In this document: positions 1-8,707 of the stretch, in pieces | Position numbering within the stretch: position 1 is the stretch's first letter | Layout: each line of letters opens with the position of its first letter | DNA from: Thermoleophilaceae bacterium | GTDB taxonomy: Bacteria > Actinomycetota > Thermoleophilia > Solirubrobacterales > Thermoleophilaceae | DNA length: 64,000 bases | Direction: 5' to 3' | Assembly: GCA_030447725.1 (NCBI GenBank) | Contig: JAUJOQ010000001.1 | Location: forward strand, 904,823-968,822 | Program-made: the position numbers and the translations under genes | The notes under the pieces: model-generated | What the model saw: the letters and a program-made list of their open reading frames with translations, nothing else | Databases searched by the model: none | What the model was told of the DNA's origin: nothing

Positions 1-709
1 CCACCTGCCGATCGACGACGTGCCCTTCCGCGACCTCATGAGCGAGCGCCTGGGCCTGCCCGTGATGGTGGACAACGACGCCAACATGGCGGTGCTCGCC
101 GAGCACCGGGTCGGCGCCGCCAGGGGAAGCGACCATGCGGTGCTCATCGCTCTCGGCACCGGCATCGGCGGAGGACTCGTGCTCGACGGGCGTGTCTATC
201 GCGGCGCGCGCGGATTCGGGGCGGAGCTCGGCCACATGGTGGTCGACCACGACGGCGAAGACTGCCCGGGGAAGTGCCCGGGCTTGGGTTGCTTCGAGGT
301 GCTCGCTTCGGGGCGGGCGATCGGGCGCCTGGGCCGACAGGTCGCCACGGGCACTCCGAAGACGACGCTCGGGCGGCGCCTGGCCCAAGGCGGCGACATC
401 CCGGGAGGCCTCGTAACCGAGCTCGCCCACGACGGAGACGAGCAGGCGCTGACCGTCCTCACCGAGATCGGCCGGCGGCTGGGCGCGGGCCTGTGCGCTC
501 TGGTCAACGTCTTCGACCCCGAGGTGATCGTGGTGGGCGGCGGAGCGGTGGCCGGAGGGGAGTTGTTGCTAGGGCCGGCGCGGGAGGTGGTGGCCGAGCG
601 TGCACTGCCGCCCGTGGGTGCAGCGGTGCGAATCGTGCCCGCCCACTTCGGCGCCGAGTCGGGCATGCTCGGCGCCGCGCTCATGGCCCTCGATGGGGAG
701 GCCACTTGA
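1..709 (+). CDS. ROK family sugar kinase (glucokinase-like), 5' truncated by window edge
   Basis: The reading frame is open from the first bases of the window, so the N-terminal ATP-binding part lies outside it. What remains is the C-terminal two thirds of a ROK (repressor/ORF/kinase) sugar kinase. It has the catalytic region VDNDAN, the phosphate-binding GTGIGGG, ELGHMVV, a zinc-type Cys cluster (CPGKCPGLGCFE) and the closing VVGGG segment. ROK glucokinases phosphorylate glucose or a related sugar with ATP in the cytoplasm. No helix-turn-helix can be judged because the start is missing, so a ROK regulator is not excluded, but the Cys cluster fits either. The stop overlaps the rsmI start (TTGA), implying translational coupling. 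Confidence 0.85.
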   Translation, partial: HLPIDDVPFRDLMSERLGLPVMVDNDANMAVLAEHRVGAARGSDHAVLIALGTGIGGGLVLDGRVYRGARGFGAELGHMVVDHDGEDCPGKCPGLGCFEVLASGRAIGRLGRQVATGTPKTTLGRRLAQGGDIPGGLVTELAHDGDEQALTVLTEIGRRLGAGLCALVNVFDPEVIVVGGGAVAGGELLLGPAREVVAERALPPVGAAVRIVPAHFGAESGMLGAALMALDGEAT

Positions 710-1539
710 GCCTGCTGGTCTGCCCCACACCCATAGGCAACCTCGAGGACGTGACGCTTCGGGTGCTGTCCGCGCTGCGGGAGGCCGACGTGATCGCATG
801 CGAGGACACCCGCCGCAGCCGGAAGCTGCTCGATCGCTACGGCGTCAACGCCAAGCTGGTGAGCTATCACGAGCACAACGAGCAGCAGCGCGCGCAGGAG
901 CTGGTCGAGCGGATGAAGGCGGGGGAGACCGTGGCCCTCGTGTCAGACGCGGGCATGCCGCTTGTGTCGGACCCGGGCTTCGTGCTCGTGCGGGCATGCG
1001 TGTCCGCCGGCCTGGCGGTGGAGGTCCTGCCCGGTCCCTCCGCCGCGATAGCGGCCCTCGTGGCGTCGGCGCTGCCGGCGGACCGGTGGCGCTTCGCCGG
1101 CTTTCTGCCCCGCAAGAAGGGCGATCTGCGGCGGGTGCTCTCCGAGGGCGGGGAGACGCTGGTCGCCTTCGAGTCGCCACGGCGGATCCCGGCCACACTG
1201 GCTCTCCTCGCGCAGATCGATCCCGAGCGCGAGACTGCCGTGTGCCGCGAGCTCACGAAGATGCACGAGGAGGTGGCGCGGGGCACGGCGGCCGAGCTGG
1301 CCGAGCGCTACGCCGGTGCGCCGCCCAAGGGCGAGGTGGTGTTGGTGGTCGGCGCGTCGGCGGCCGACCGGGGGGAGGGCCGGGGCAAGGGTGCGGTCGA
1401 TGGCTCGACTGAGCCGGCCGGGCTCGATCAGGTCCGCCGGCTGGTGGCGTCCGGCGCCAAGCCGCGCGCCGCCGCGGGCGCCGTCGCCGAGCTGACCGGC
1501 GGCAGCGCCAACGCCCTCTATCGTGCGCTTACCGGCTGA
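706..1539 (+). CDS. rsmI: 16S rRNA 2'-O-methyltransferase RsmI
   Basis: 277 aa, the usual length for RsmI, which methylates the ribose of C1402 in 16S rRNA using SAM. The TTG start at 706 is chosen because it begins right before the family's opening LVCPTPIGNLEDVTLR, overlaps the upstream stop by 4 bp, and is preceded by GGGGAGG about 5 nt away. Diagnostic motifs follow: EDTRRS, SDAGMPLVSDPG, LPGPSA, FLPRKKG and ESPRR. The C-terminal end carries a short helix-turn-helix-like tail ending GGSANALYRAL. It is co-oriented with metG, tatD, rsmA and ispE, as in other actinobacteria. Confidence 0.95.
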   Translation: MSLLVCPTPIGNLEDVTLRVLSALREADVIACEDTRRSRKLLDRYGVNAKLVSYHEHNEQQRAQELVERMKAGETVALVSDAGMPLVSDPGFVLVRACVSAGLAVEVLPGPSAAIAALVASALPADRWRFAGFLPRKKGDLRRVLSEGGETLVAFESPRRIPATLALLAQIDPERETAVCRELTKMHEEVARGTAAELAERYAGAPPKGEVVLVVGASAADRGEGRGKGAVDGSTEPAGLDQVRRLVASGAKPRAAAGAVAELTGGSANALYRALTG

Positions 1540-1643
1540 CGGTTGCCGCCCCTCGAGTAACGGTTCGCACCGCAGACCGACGGGAAGGCACGTGCCGGTG
1601 ACGATTCGAGCACCTGACCGGCCGCGGCCGCGAGCCGTTGCCC

Positions 1644-1649
1644 TAGCTT
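1644..1649 (+). promoter_or_regulatory. -10 box TAGCTT of leaderless M23 peptidase gene
   Basis: TAGCTT lies 7 nt before the ATG at 1657, with no Shine-Dalgarno sequence. That spacing puts the transcript start at or next to the start codon. No good -35 is visible. Confidence 0.5.
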
Positions 1650-1656
1650 CGCCGGC

Positions 1657-2763
1657 ATGCCCATCCGCGCCGTTCTCGCCGCCCTCGCCGCGCTGCTGGT
1701 CACGGTCTCGCTCTCGCTGCTGCTCTCCTCGTCGCCGGCGGGCGCCGCGCCGGGCTGGATCTGGCCGGTCGAGGGAGACGTCCTGACCGGCTACCGCAAC
1801 GGCGTCGACCCCTACGCGGGAGGCCAGCACCGTGGAATCGACATCGCGGCGGACGCCGGCACGCCCGTCGTGGCGGCCGCCGCGGGGACGGTTCGCTTCG
1901 CGGGCGTCGCTGGCTCTTCCGGCCTCACCGTATCCGTGCGCACATCCGACGGGGTGCTCGACACTTCGTATCTGCACCTGTCGGCGGTTGCGGTCCGTGA
2001 GGGTGAGCAGGTGGCCGCGGGCCAGCGCGTGGGCGCGGTCGGCACGAGCGGGCGCCGCTCGGCGGAGGCGCCCCATCTGCATTTCGGCGTCCGCGACGCG
2101 GGTACTCGCCACGCCTACCACGACCCTCTGGCCTACCTCCCGCCGCCGGGGCCGCGCGCCGCCCCCGAGCCGCCGCGGGTTCCGGTTCCCGTCGCTGAGC
2201 CGGTGCCGGTGGCGCCGGCGCCGGTACGAGTGCCGGAGCCCGTCCGTGTACCGGCAGGCCGGCGCATACGCCTGCCCGCCGAGCGGCGCGTGCGCGTTCC
2301 CGCAGCACGGCGTCTGCGAATGCCCGTCGGGCGACGGACGCCCGGCGCGGCTCCCGCACCTGTGCGGGTGCCCGCTCTAGGGTCAGCCCCCGTGCCGGCG
2401 CTGGCCGGAGACCCGGCCGCGGCGGTCGCGCAGAACGCGCCAGAGCCCGCTCAGGGCGCAGCGGACCGGTCTCTTCAGCGCGGCGCCGCCGCCGGCGTGG
2501 GGCCGCTCGGCTCGGCGGACCGACTCGATGCGGTCGATGGGGCGAGCCCTTCGGCCCCCCAACAGCGCCCGGTCAACGCCGAGGCTGGCGCCGGTGGACC
2601 TGACATCGGCTGGACGCTTGCGTGCGCCGGCCTGCTGCTGGCCGCGGCGCTGATCGGCCGCCCCGGCGACCGCGACGGCTCGGCGGCCGCGAGCGGGCGC
2701 CCGCGTGCAGATGCCGCGGTCAAGCTTCGAGCCTTGGTCAAACCTCTGACCGGCGGTCGCTGA
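1657..2763 (+). CDS. Secreted M23 (LytM-type) peptidase with proline-rich tail
   Basis: 368 aa. A signal peptide (residues 1-30, ending AGA-AP) precedes an M23 zinc metallopeptidase domain at about 33-160. The zinc ligands are visible as H58 and D62 (HRGID) and the HLH at 140-142 (PHLHFG). M23 enzymes cut peptidoglycan cross-links outside the membrane. Residues 165-330 are Pro/Val/Arg-rich low-complexity sequence, and a hydrophobic segment near 335-350 followed by basic residues could anchor the C-terminus. It occupies the place where mycobacteria carry the wall-active rpfB near rsmI/metG/ksgA. An intact zinc site suggests an active endopeptidase; the substrate is not known. Confidence 0.88.
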   Translation: MPIRAVLAALAALLVTVSLSLLLSSSPAGAAPGWIWPVEGDVLTGYRNGVDPYAGGQHRGIDIAADAGTPVVAAAAGTVRFAGVAGSSGLTVSVRTSDGVLDTSYLHLSAVAVREGEQVAAGQRVGAVGTSGRRSAEAPHLHFGVRDAGTRHAYHDPLAYLPPPGPRAAPEPPRVPVPVAEPVPVAPAPVRVPEPVRVPAGRRIRLPAERRVRVPAARRLRMPVGRRTPGAAPAPVRVPALGSAPVPALAGDPAAAVAQNAPEPAQGAADRSLQRGAAAGVGPLGSADRLDAVDGASPSAPQQRPVNAEAGAGGPDIGWTLACAGLLLAAALIGRPGDRDGSAAASGRPRADAAVKLRALVKPLTGGR

Positions 2764-2788
2764 CCACGGAGCGCGCGCTGTGCGCCAG

Positions 2789-2794
2789 TAGCAT
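2789..2794 (+). promoter_or_regulatory. -10 box TAGCAT of leaderless metG
   Basis: TAGCAT is 8 nt upstream of the GTG at 2803, and no ribosome-binding site separates them. Confidence 0.55.
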
Positions 2795-2802
2795 CGGCCG
2801 TC

Positions 2803-4329
2803 GTGGGCTACTACGTCACCACACCGATCTACTACGTGAACGGGGAGCCCCACCTCGGCCACGTGTACACCACGGTGGCGGCCGACGTGCTGGCGCGCCA
2901 CATGCGCCAGCGCGGGGAGGAGGTCTTCTTCCTCACGGGCACCGACGAGCACGGTGAGCCGGTGGCCCAGGCCGCCGAGCGCGAGGGCGTAGCACCCCGC
3001 GAGCTTGCCGACCGCAACGCCGAGCGCTTCAAGCAGGTGGCCGAGCGCGTGCATGCCACCAACGACTTCTTCATCCGTACGAGTGACCCCGAGCACGCGG
3101 CGGTGGTGACCGAAGTGGTCACGCGGCTGAAGGAGAACGGCCACGTCTACGCGGGCACCTACGAGGGCTGGTACTGCCCGCGGTGCGCCGACTTCAAGAC
3201 CGACTCCGAGCTGATCGAGGGCAACCGCTGCCCAGTCCACCTGATCGAGCTCGAGCGCGAGTGCGAAGACAACTGGTTCTTTCGCCTGTCCGCCTTCCAG
3301 GAGCCCCTCGAGCGCCTCTACGCCGACAGGCCGGACTGGGTGCTGCCCTCCAACCGCTACAACGAGGCGCTGTCGTTCATCGCCGGCGGGCTGCACGACT
3401 TCTCACTCAGCCGCGGACGGATCAGCTGGGGCGTGCCGGTGCCGTGGGATTCCGACCAGGTCGTGTACGTGTGGGTCGACGCTCTCCTCAACTACTACTC
3501 CGCGCTCTCCTACGCGCGCGAGGGAGAGGACCTCCGCGAGGAGTTCTGGCCGGCCACCGTGCACCTGATCGCCAAGGACATCCTGAAGTTCCACGCGGTG
3601 TTCTGGCCGGCGATCCTGATGGCCGCCGAGCTCGCGCTGCCCGAGCGCCTGTTCATCCATGGCTACCTGCTGATGGACGACCACAAGATGTCGAAGTCGC
3701 TCGGCAACGTGCTCGACCCGTTTGGGGTGATGGACCTCTACGGCACCGATGCGCTGCGCTACTACCTGCTGCGCGAGGTGGCCTTCGGTCAGGACGGATC
3801 GATCTCCCCCGAGGGCTTCGAGACCCGCTACAACACCGAACTGGCCAACGAGTACGGCAACCTCGCCAGCCGCACGCTGGCGATGATCGAGCGCTACCGT
3901 GACGGGGTGGTGCCCGACGCCGAGGCGCCGCCGGCGTTGGTTGCCGAGCTCGAGGGGCTGGCCGGCACCGTGTGCTCCCGGCTCGACCTCGTGGAGGTCA
4001 GCGGTGCGCTCGACGACATCTGGCAGGCGGTGCGCCGCCTCAACAGGTTCGTGGCCGAGGAGACCCCGTGGAAGCTGGCCAAAGACCCCGAGCAGGCCGC
4101 CCACCTCGACAGCGTGCTGTACGCGCTGGCGGAGGGCCTGCGCGTGGTGTCCGTTCTGCTGCACCCCTACGTGCCTGCCTCCGCAGAGCGTCTGCTGGCT
4201 GCGCTCGGCCGCGAGGATCGCTCGATCGAGGGCGCCCGGTTCGGCGCCGGGAGCGGTGGCGCGCGCATCGCCGAGCTCGGGCAGCTATTCCCGAAGGTCG
4301 AGGACCCGAAGTCCTCGGCCGCCGCCTGA
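2803..4329 (+). CDS. metG: Methionyl-tRNA synthetase
   Basis: 508 aa, a class Ia synthetase that charges tRNA-Met in the cytoplasm. The HIGH signature is HLGH at 17-20 and KMSKS is at about 295-299. The zinc knuckle region (YCPRC...CPVH) lies between, and the anticodon-binding helical domain follows. The length fits the short actinobacterial form without a C-terminal EMAP domain; the nearby csaA-like gene at 35.4 kb encodes a free-standing domain of that type. The GTG start at 2803 directly precedes the family opening YYVTTPIYYVNG and sits 8 nt after a -10 box, so the message is probably leaderless. tatD follows after 16 bp. Confidence 0.96.
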   Translation: MGYYVTTPIYYVNGEPHLGHVYTTVAADVLARHMRQRGEEVFFLTGTDEHGEPVAQAAEREGVAPRELADRNAERFKQVAERVHATNDFFIRTSDPEHAAVVTEVVTRLKENGHVYAGTYEGWYCPRCADFKTDSELIEGNRCPVHLIELERECEDNWFFRLSAFQEPLERLYADRPDWVLPSNRYNEALSFIAGGLHDFSLSRGRISWGVPVPWDSDQVVYVWVDALLNYYSALSYAREGEDLREEFWPATVHLIAKDILKFHAVFWPAILMAAELALPERLFIHGYLLMDDHKMSKSLGNVLDPFGVMDLYGTDALRYYLLREVAFGQDGSISPEGFETRYNTELANEYGNLASRTLAMIERYRDGVVPDAEAPPALVAELEGLAGTVCSRLDLVEVSGALDDIWQAVRRLNRFVAEETPWKLAKDPEQAAHLDSVLYALAEGLRVVSVLLHPYVPASAERLLAALGREDRSIEGARFGAGSGGARIAELGQLFPKVEDPKSSAAA

Positions 4330-4345
4330 TCGCGGCGAAGGCGGC

Positions 4346-5095
4346 GTGGTCGACACCCACTGCCACCTCGACTCCTGCGATCCACCCGACGCGGAGCTGG
4401 TGGGCCGTGCACGCGGGATCGGGGTCAGCCGCATGGCCACCGTCGGGACGAACGGCCCGTCGATCGAGCGCGCGCTCGCAGCCGCGCGCGAGCACGAGGA
4501 GGTGGTCGCGATCGTGGGCCGCCACCCCCACCACAGCGAGGGCTTCACCGAAGACAGCCTGCAGGAGATAGAGCTAGCGGCTCAGGACCCGTGGGCCCGG
4601 GCGATCGGCGAGACCGGGCTCGACTTCTTCCGTGACCGCGCCCCGCGCGAGGACCAGATCCGCGCCTTCGAGGCCCAGCTCGCGCTGGCCGGCCGCCTCG
4701 GCCTGCCGGTAGTGATCCACACGCGTGCCGCGGAGGAGGACACCTTCGCCATCCTCGCCGAGCACGCCGCAGACACGGAGGTGGTCCTGCACTGCTTCTC
4801 GGCGCCCGAGCGGCTCAACGAGTGCGTGGAGCGCGGATATCTCTGCTCCTTCGCCGGCAACGTCACTTACAGGAATGCCGATGCCCTGCAGCGGGCCGCC
4901 GCCGAGGTCCCCGAGCACCTGCTGCTGCTGGAGACCGACTCCCCCTACCTGGCTCCCGTACCGGTGAGGGGCAAGCCCAACGAGCCCGCCAACGTGACCC
5001 ACACCGCCGAGCTCGTCGCAGATCTGCGCGGGCTGGGATATGGGGCGCTGGAGGCAATCGTCGAGCGCAACGCGGCGCGAATCTTCGGCTGGTGA
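4346..5095 (+). CDS. tatD: TatD family metal-dependent DNase
   Basis: 249 aa. The GTG start gives VVDTHCHLDS, the family's N-terminal metal-binding HxH. Further metal and catalytic residues are in AIGETGLDFF (Glu), PVVIHTRAA (His), VLHCFS (His) and LLLETDSPYLAP (Asp). TatD proteins are TIM-barrel amidohydrolase-fold nucleases acting as 3'-5' exonucleases in DNA or RNA repair. The gene lies between metG and rsmA as in many actinobacteria and firmicutes. Its stop overlaps the next start (GTGA). Confidence 0.93.
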   Translation: MVDTHCHLDSCDPPDAELVGRARGIGVSRMATVGTNGPSIERALAAAREHEEVVAIVGRHPHHSEGFTEDSLQEIELAAQDPWARAIGETGLDFFRDRAPREDQIRAFEAQLALAGRLGLPVVIHTRAAEEDTFAILAEHAADTEVVLHCFSAPERLNECVERGYLCSFAGNVTYRNADALQRAAAEVPEHLLLLETDSPYLAPVPVRGKPNEPANVTHTAELVADLRGLGYGALEAIVERNAARIFGW

Positions 5096-5976
5096 GCGAG
5101 CGCTCGGCGATCGGCCTTCCGCGTCAGGCGAGCCTGAACCGCCTCCGCCGCTTCGACGTCCGCCCCAACCGCGAGCTCGGTCAGAACTTCCTGATCGACG
5201 ACAACCTGCTCGGGGTGATCGGGCGCGAGGCAGAGCTGGAACCCGATGACGTGGTGCTCGAGGTCGGCGGCGGCCTCGGCGTGCTCTCGGAGTACCTCGC
5301 GCCGCGTGTCGGGCACCTGCACGTTGTGGAGGTGGACCGCGCTCTGGAGGCGCCGCTGCGCGATGCGCTCGATCCCTTCGACAACGCGACGCTGCACCTG
5401 ACCGACGCGGTGTCCCTGGACCTTCCCGGCCTGCGCCCGCCGCCGGGCAAGGTGGTGGCAAACCTCCCCTACGGCGTGGCCGCGACGGTGCTGTTGGGCT
5501 CGTTGGAGGGTCTGCCCGGCGCCTCCCTGTGGATCGCGATGTGCCAGCGGGAGGTGGGCGAGCGACTGGCGGCGGCGCCGGGCAGCAAGACCTACGGCGC
5601 CACGTCGGTGCTCGCACAGCTCGCCTGCGACGTACGTGTGTTGCGCCGTGTGCCGCGCACGGTGTTCTGTCCCGAGCCCAACGTGGATTCCGCCCTCCTG
5701 CGCATGCGCCGGACGGGACCCTCGCCGCTTCCCGGCGTGCGGGTGCTGGTGCACGCCGCCTTCGCCCACCGGCGCAAGGCGCTGGCGGGATCGCTCGCGC
5801 TCGCACCCGGAGCACCCGAGGGAGTGCGCAGCGCGGCCCGTGCGGCGCTCGAGCAGATCGGCCACCCACCGGACGCGCGTGCGGAGCGGCTCTCGCCCGC
5901 CGACTTCGCCCGACTCGCGGACCTCCTCGGGCATCCCTCGCTCGAAGAGCTGCGACCGCTGGGCGGCCAGCGATGA
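5092..5976 (+). CDS. rsmA: 16S rRNA dimethyladenosine transferase RsmA (KsgA)
   Basis: 294 aa. It uses SAM to dimethylate two adjacent adenosines in the 3' end loop of 16S rRNA. The GTG start overlaps the tatD stop. Motifs are RPNRELGQNFLIDDN, the SAM loop VLEVGGGLGVLSEYL, the acidic VVEVDR, and the catalytic region VANLPYG, with CQREVGERL and a basic FAHRRKAL near the end. VGGGLG replaces the more usual IGPGxG, a tolerated variation. It is translationally coupled to ispE (ATGA). Confidence 0.94.
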   Translation: MSERSAIGLPRQASLNRLRRFDVRPNRELGQNFLIDDNLLGVIGREAELEPDDVVLEVGGGLGVLSEYLAPRVGHLHVVEVDRALEAPLRDALDPFDNATLHLTDAVSLDLPGLRPPPGKVVANLPYGVAATVLLGSLEGLPGASLWIAMCQREVGERLAAAPGSKTYGATSVLAQLACDVRVLRRVPRTVFCPEPNVDSALLRMRRTGPSPLPGVRVLVHAAFAHRRKALAGSLALAPGAPEGVRSAARAALEQIGHPPDARAERLSPADFARLADLLGHPSLEELRPLGGQR

Positions 5977-6845
5977 CCCGGGGATCGCAACGCGGGGCGG
6001 GCCCGCCCGTCACCGAGCGGGCTCCGGCTAAGGTCAACCTGGTGCTCCACGTCGGGCCGCCGCGCCGGGATGGCCTGCACCCGATCTGCTCGCTTTTCGC
6101 CTCCCTGGAGCTGGCGGATCTGGTGACCGTCGCGGCCACCGGGACCCAAGACGCGGTGATCTGCCCAGGTGTGAACGCAGAGAACCTGGCCGCCCGTGCC
6201 CTGGCCGGATTCCGTGCCGCAGTCCCGGGCGTCGAGCTGCCGCCCCTGCGGGTCACGATCGACAAGCGGATACCGGTGGCGGCGGGGATGGGCGGTGGCA
6301 GCGCCGACGCCGCCGCGGTGCTTCGGGCAGCCAACGCCCTGGCCGGCGAGCCGCTCGATCCGGCGGCGCTGCGGGGTGTGGGCGCAGGTATCGGCTCCGA
6401 CGTGCCGAGCCAGGTCGAGCCACGCAGCGCACTCGTCACCGGAGCCGGCGAGGAGGTAGAGCCGGTGGGCCTACCCTCGCTCTCACTCGTGCTCCTGCCA
6501 CAGGCGCAGGGACTGTCTACGGCCACGGTCTACGCGGAGCTCGACCGCCTGCGCGCGGTGGGCGAGGTGGGCGTGCGAGAGTCGCTGGACCCCGGGTCGC
6601 TGCGAGCCCTCGGGTCGGCCCCTCTGAAGGAGCTGGCCGGCGGACTGGAGAACGATCTGGAGGCGCCGACCCTATCGCTGCGCCCAGAGCTCGAGCGGCC
6701 GCTCGAGCGCCTTCGCGACGCCGGCGCGTTGTGCGCCCGCATCACCGGCTCGGGGCCCACCGCATTTGGGGTCTTCGGCGACCTCGAGTCGGCCGAGGCG
6801 GCCTCGCGCACGCTCCCCGGCTCGGTGGTCACCAGCACGCGATGA
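5973..6845 (+). CDS. ispE: 4-diphosphocytidyl-2-C-methyl-D-erythritol kinase
   Basis: 290 aa GHMP kinase of the MEP isoprenoid pathway. It phosphorylates the 2-hydroxyl of CDP-methylerythritol. Visible motifs are RAPAKVNLVLHVGPPRRDGLHPICS at the N-terminus, the ATP loop PVAAGMGGGSADAAA, and the C-terminal ARITGSGPTAFGVF. The ATG at 5973 overlaps the rsmA stop, and the stop in turn overlaps the next gene, so this is one polycistronic unit. IspE indicates the MEP rather than the mevalonate route. Confidence 0.94.
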   Translation: MTRGSQRGAGPPVTERAPAKVNLVLHVGPPRRDGLHPICSLFASLELADLVTVAATGTQDAVICPGVNAENLAARALAGFRAAVPGVELPPLRVTIDKRIPVAAGMGGGSADAAAVLRAANALAGEPLDPAALRGVGAGIGSDVPSQVEPRSALVTGAGEEVEPVGLPSLSLVLLPQAQGLSTATVYAELDRLRAVGEVGVRESLDPGSLRALGSAPLKELAGGLENDLEAPTLSLRPELERPLERLRDAGALCARITGSGPTAFGVFGDLESAEAASRTLPGSVVTSTR

Positions 6846-8395
6846 GGGGCGCGCTGCGAGACCACCGCAAGGGCCTGATCCTGGCAGCGGTTGCCGCGGT
6901 GGTGATCGGCCTCTACGCCGCCGGCGTCTTCCCGGATCTCCCCGACGCCGAGAAGCTGATCGAGGACGTGGCCCAGACGCTCGGTCCGTGGACCTACGCG
7001 CTGGTGGCGGCGGCCGCCTTCCTGGAGACCGGCGCCTTCGTCGGGCTGATCGCGCCGGGGGAGACCACCGTGATCGTGGCCGGGGTGATCGCCGGGCAGG
7101 GGGAGATCCAGCTGTTGCCTCTGGTCGGCATCGTGTGGCTGAGCTGCGTGCTGGGCGACGCGACGAGCTTCCTCCTCGGCCGCCGGCTGGGTCGCGACTT
7201 CCTCGTTCGCCACGGGCCCAAGGTCAAGATCGACTCCGAGCGCCTGGAGAAGGTGGAGTCCTACTTCGACCGCCACGGGGGCAAGACGATCCTGGTCGGG
7301 CGGTTCATCGGCCTGGTGCGTGCGGTGGCGCCCTTCGTGGCCGGGGCGTCGGGCCTTCGCTTCGGACGCTTCCTGCCTTTCAGCATCATCGGATGCGGCC
7401 TGTGGTCCACGCTCTTCTGCGTCCTCGGCTTTCTCTTCTACCGGTCCTTCGATCGGGTCGCGGCCGTGGCTGGACGGGCGACGCTGGCCTTCGGGATCAC
7501 CATTGCGCTGGTGGTCGGAGGGATCCAGGTCTACCGCCGGCTCAGACACGACGAAGAACGCCGGCGCCTGTCGGCTTGGGCGCAGCGACAGGGGGCGAGG
7601 CCACTGCTGCGGCCGATCGCCGCGATGCTCGCAGCCGTCTGGCGCCGCGTGGTGCGCCCGGTGGCCGCCGTGCTCGGGCCTCCGTTGCGCTTCGCGCGTG
7701 ACCGCCTCACCCCGGGGGAGCTGGGCCTCGAGCTCACCACGGCGGCGGCCGTCGCGCTGGTGGGGCTCTACGTATTCGCGATCTACGCCTCGATCCTGGC
7801 CGGTGGCGACCGCCTGACCCCTGCGGACCGCGAGCTGCTCGACCTCGCGGGCGAGCTGCGCGCCGACACAGCCGTGAGCGTGGTCAAGATCGTCACCGAC
7901 CTCGGCTCGTTCGCCACTGTGGCGACCTTGGTGCTCGGGGCGAGCATCCTGCTGGTGCTACGGCGTCACTTCGCCGACCTGGCCGTGCTCGTCACCGGCT
8001 CGGTGCTGATCTACGTGAGCGTGCAGCTGGCCAAGAACGGCATCGACCGGTCTCGGCCGGCGGCTGCGCTCGACGAGGCGGAAGGAGCGAGCTTTCCCAG
8101 CGGCCACGCCGCCTACTCGACGATCTGGGTGGGGGTGGCGTTGATGGTGGCACGGGTGGTGCCGGGGCTGGCAAGCAACGCGATCCTGATCGCTGTCGGC
8201 CTGGCGATCGCCGCTGCGGTTGGCCTGTCGCGGATATACCTGCGGGTGCATTACTGGTCTGATGTGGCGGGCGGCTGGGGTCTCGGCGCCGGGTTGCTGG
8301 CGCTCTGCGCCACGGTTGCGCTAGTCGTCGCCTACATCAGGCAGAATGTGAACGAGCCGGCGACCGTCGGCGGCACGTCCCGCAAGCGCCCATGA
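6842..8395 (+). CDS. DedA-PAP2 fusion membrane protein
   Basis: 517 aa. Residues about 1-215 are a DedA/SNARE-associated domain with several hydrophobic segments and the family signature ETGAFVGLIAPGE plus GRFIGLVRAVAPFVAG. After a basic cytoplasmic linker (about 225-290), a PAP2 phosphatase domain carries all three catalytic motifs: KNGIDRSRP, FPSGHA and SRIYLRVHYWSD. PAP2 enzymes remove phosphate from lipid phosphates such as undecaprenyl pyrophosphate, and DedA proteins include lipid-carrier flippases. The fusion would put translocation and dephosphorylation of a lipid carrier in one protein (inference). It is coupled to ispE, itself in an isoprenoid pathway. Confidence 0.9.
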   Translation: MRGALRDHRKGLILAAVAAVVIGLYAAGVFPDLPDAEKLIEDVAQTLGPWTYALVAAAAFLETGAFVGLIAPGETTVIVAGVIAGQGEIQLLPLVGIVWLSCVLGDATSFLLGRRLGRDFLVRHGPKVKIDSERLEKVESYFDRHGGKTILVGRFIGLVRAVAPFVAGASGLRFGRFLPFSIIGCGLWSTLFCVLGFLFYRSFDRVAAVAGRATLAFGITIALVVGGIQVYRRLRHDEERRRLSAWAQRQGARPLLRPIAAMLAAVWRRVVRPVAAVLGPPLRFARDRLTPGELGLELTTAAAVALVGLYVFAIYASILAGGDRLTPADRELLDLAGELRADTAVSVVKIVTDLGSFATVATLVLGASILLVLRRHFADLAVLVTGSVLIYVSVQLAKNGIDRSRPAAALDEAEGASFPSGHAAYSTIWVGVALMVARVVPGLASNAILIAVGLAIAAAVGLSRIYLRVHYWSDVAGGWGLGAGLLALCATVALVVAYIRQNVNEPATVGGTSRKRP

Positions 8396-8616
8396 GCCTC
8401 GACCTGACCACCACAGAGCTGTCGATCGCCGTCGCGGCGGGCATCGTCGGAGCCAGCTACATCGGCTTCATCCTGCTGCCGGCGGCCAGCGCCTACACCC
8501 GGCTGTGGGAGAAGATCGCCGCCGGATTCCTCACGTTGTACATCCTCGCCGCGATGGTGGGCATCGGCGGAGCGCTCGGTCTGGCGATCGTGTGGTCGTA
8601 CGACAGATACGCCTGA
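8392..8616 (+). CDS. Small two-helix membrane protein
   Basis: 74 aa with two hydrophobic segments, about 10-32 and 44-66, joined by a short loop (SAYTRLWEKI). The start overlaps the DedA-PAP2 stop (ATGA), so it is translated with it. No family is recognised. The last gene of the block, it may be a small partner of the membrane phosphatase, which is inference from position only. Confidence 0.7.
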   Translation: MSLDLTTTELSIAVAAGIVGASYIGFILLPAASAYTRLWEKIAAGFLTLYILAAMVGIGGALGLAIVWSYDRYA

Positions 8617-8694
8617 CGCATAGCGTCGCCTGGCGGTGTCCTTACCCCCCTTCGGGGCACAGGCGGCCGCGCGTCGCGCTAACCGGGGCGGCCC

Positions 8695-8700
8695 TAGAAT
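8695..8700 (+). promoter_or_regulatory. -10 box TAGAAT of leaderless PucR-type regulator
   Basis: TAGAAT ends 7 nt before the TTG at 8708. It supports that start over an in-frame GTG at 8636 that lies upstream of the box. Confidence 0.5.
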
Positions 8701-8707
8701 CCCTTTC

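Noticed and set aside
1381..1400. AAGGGTGCGGT near the rsmI end as another palindromic-element copy
   Set aside because: Only about 11 bp match and the palindromic core is absent; likely chance.
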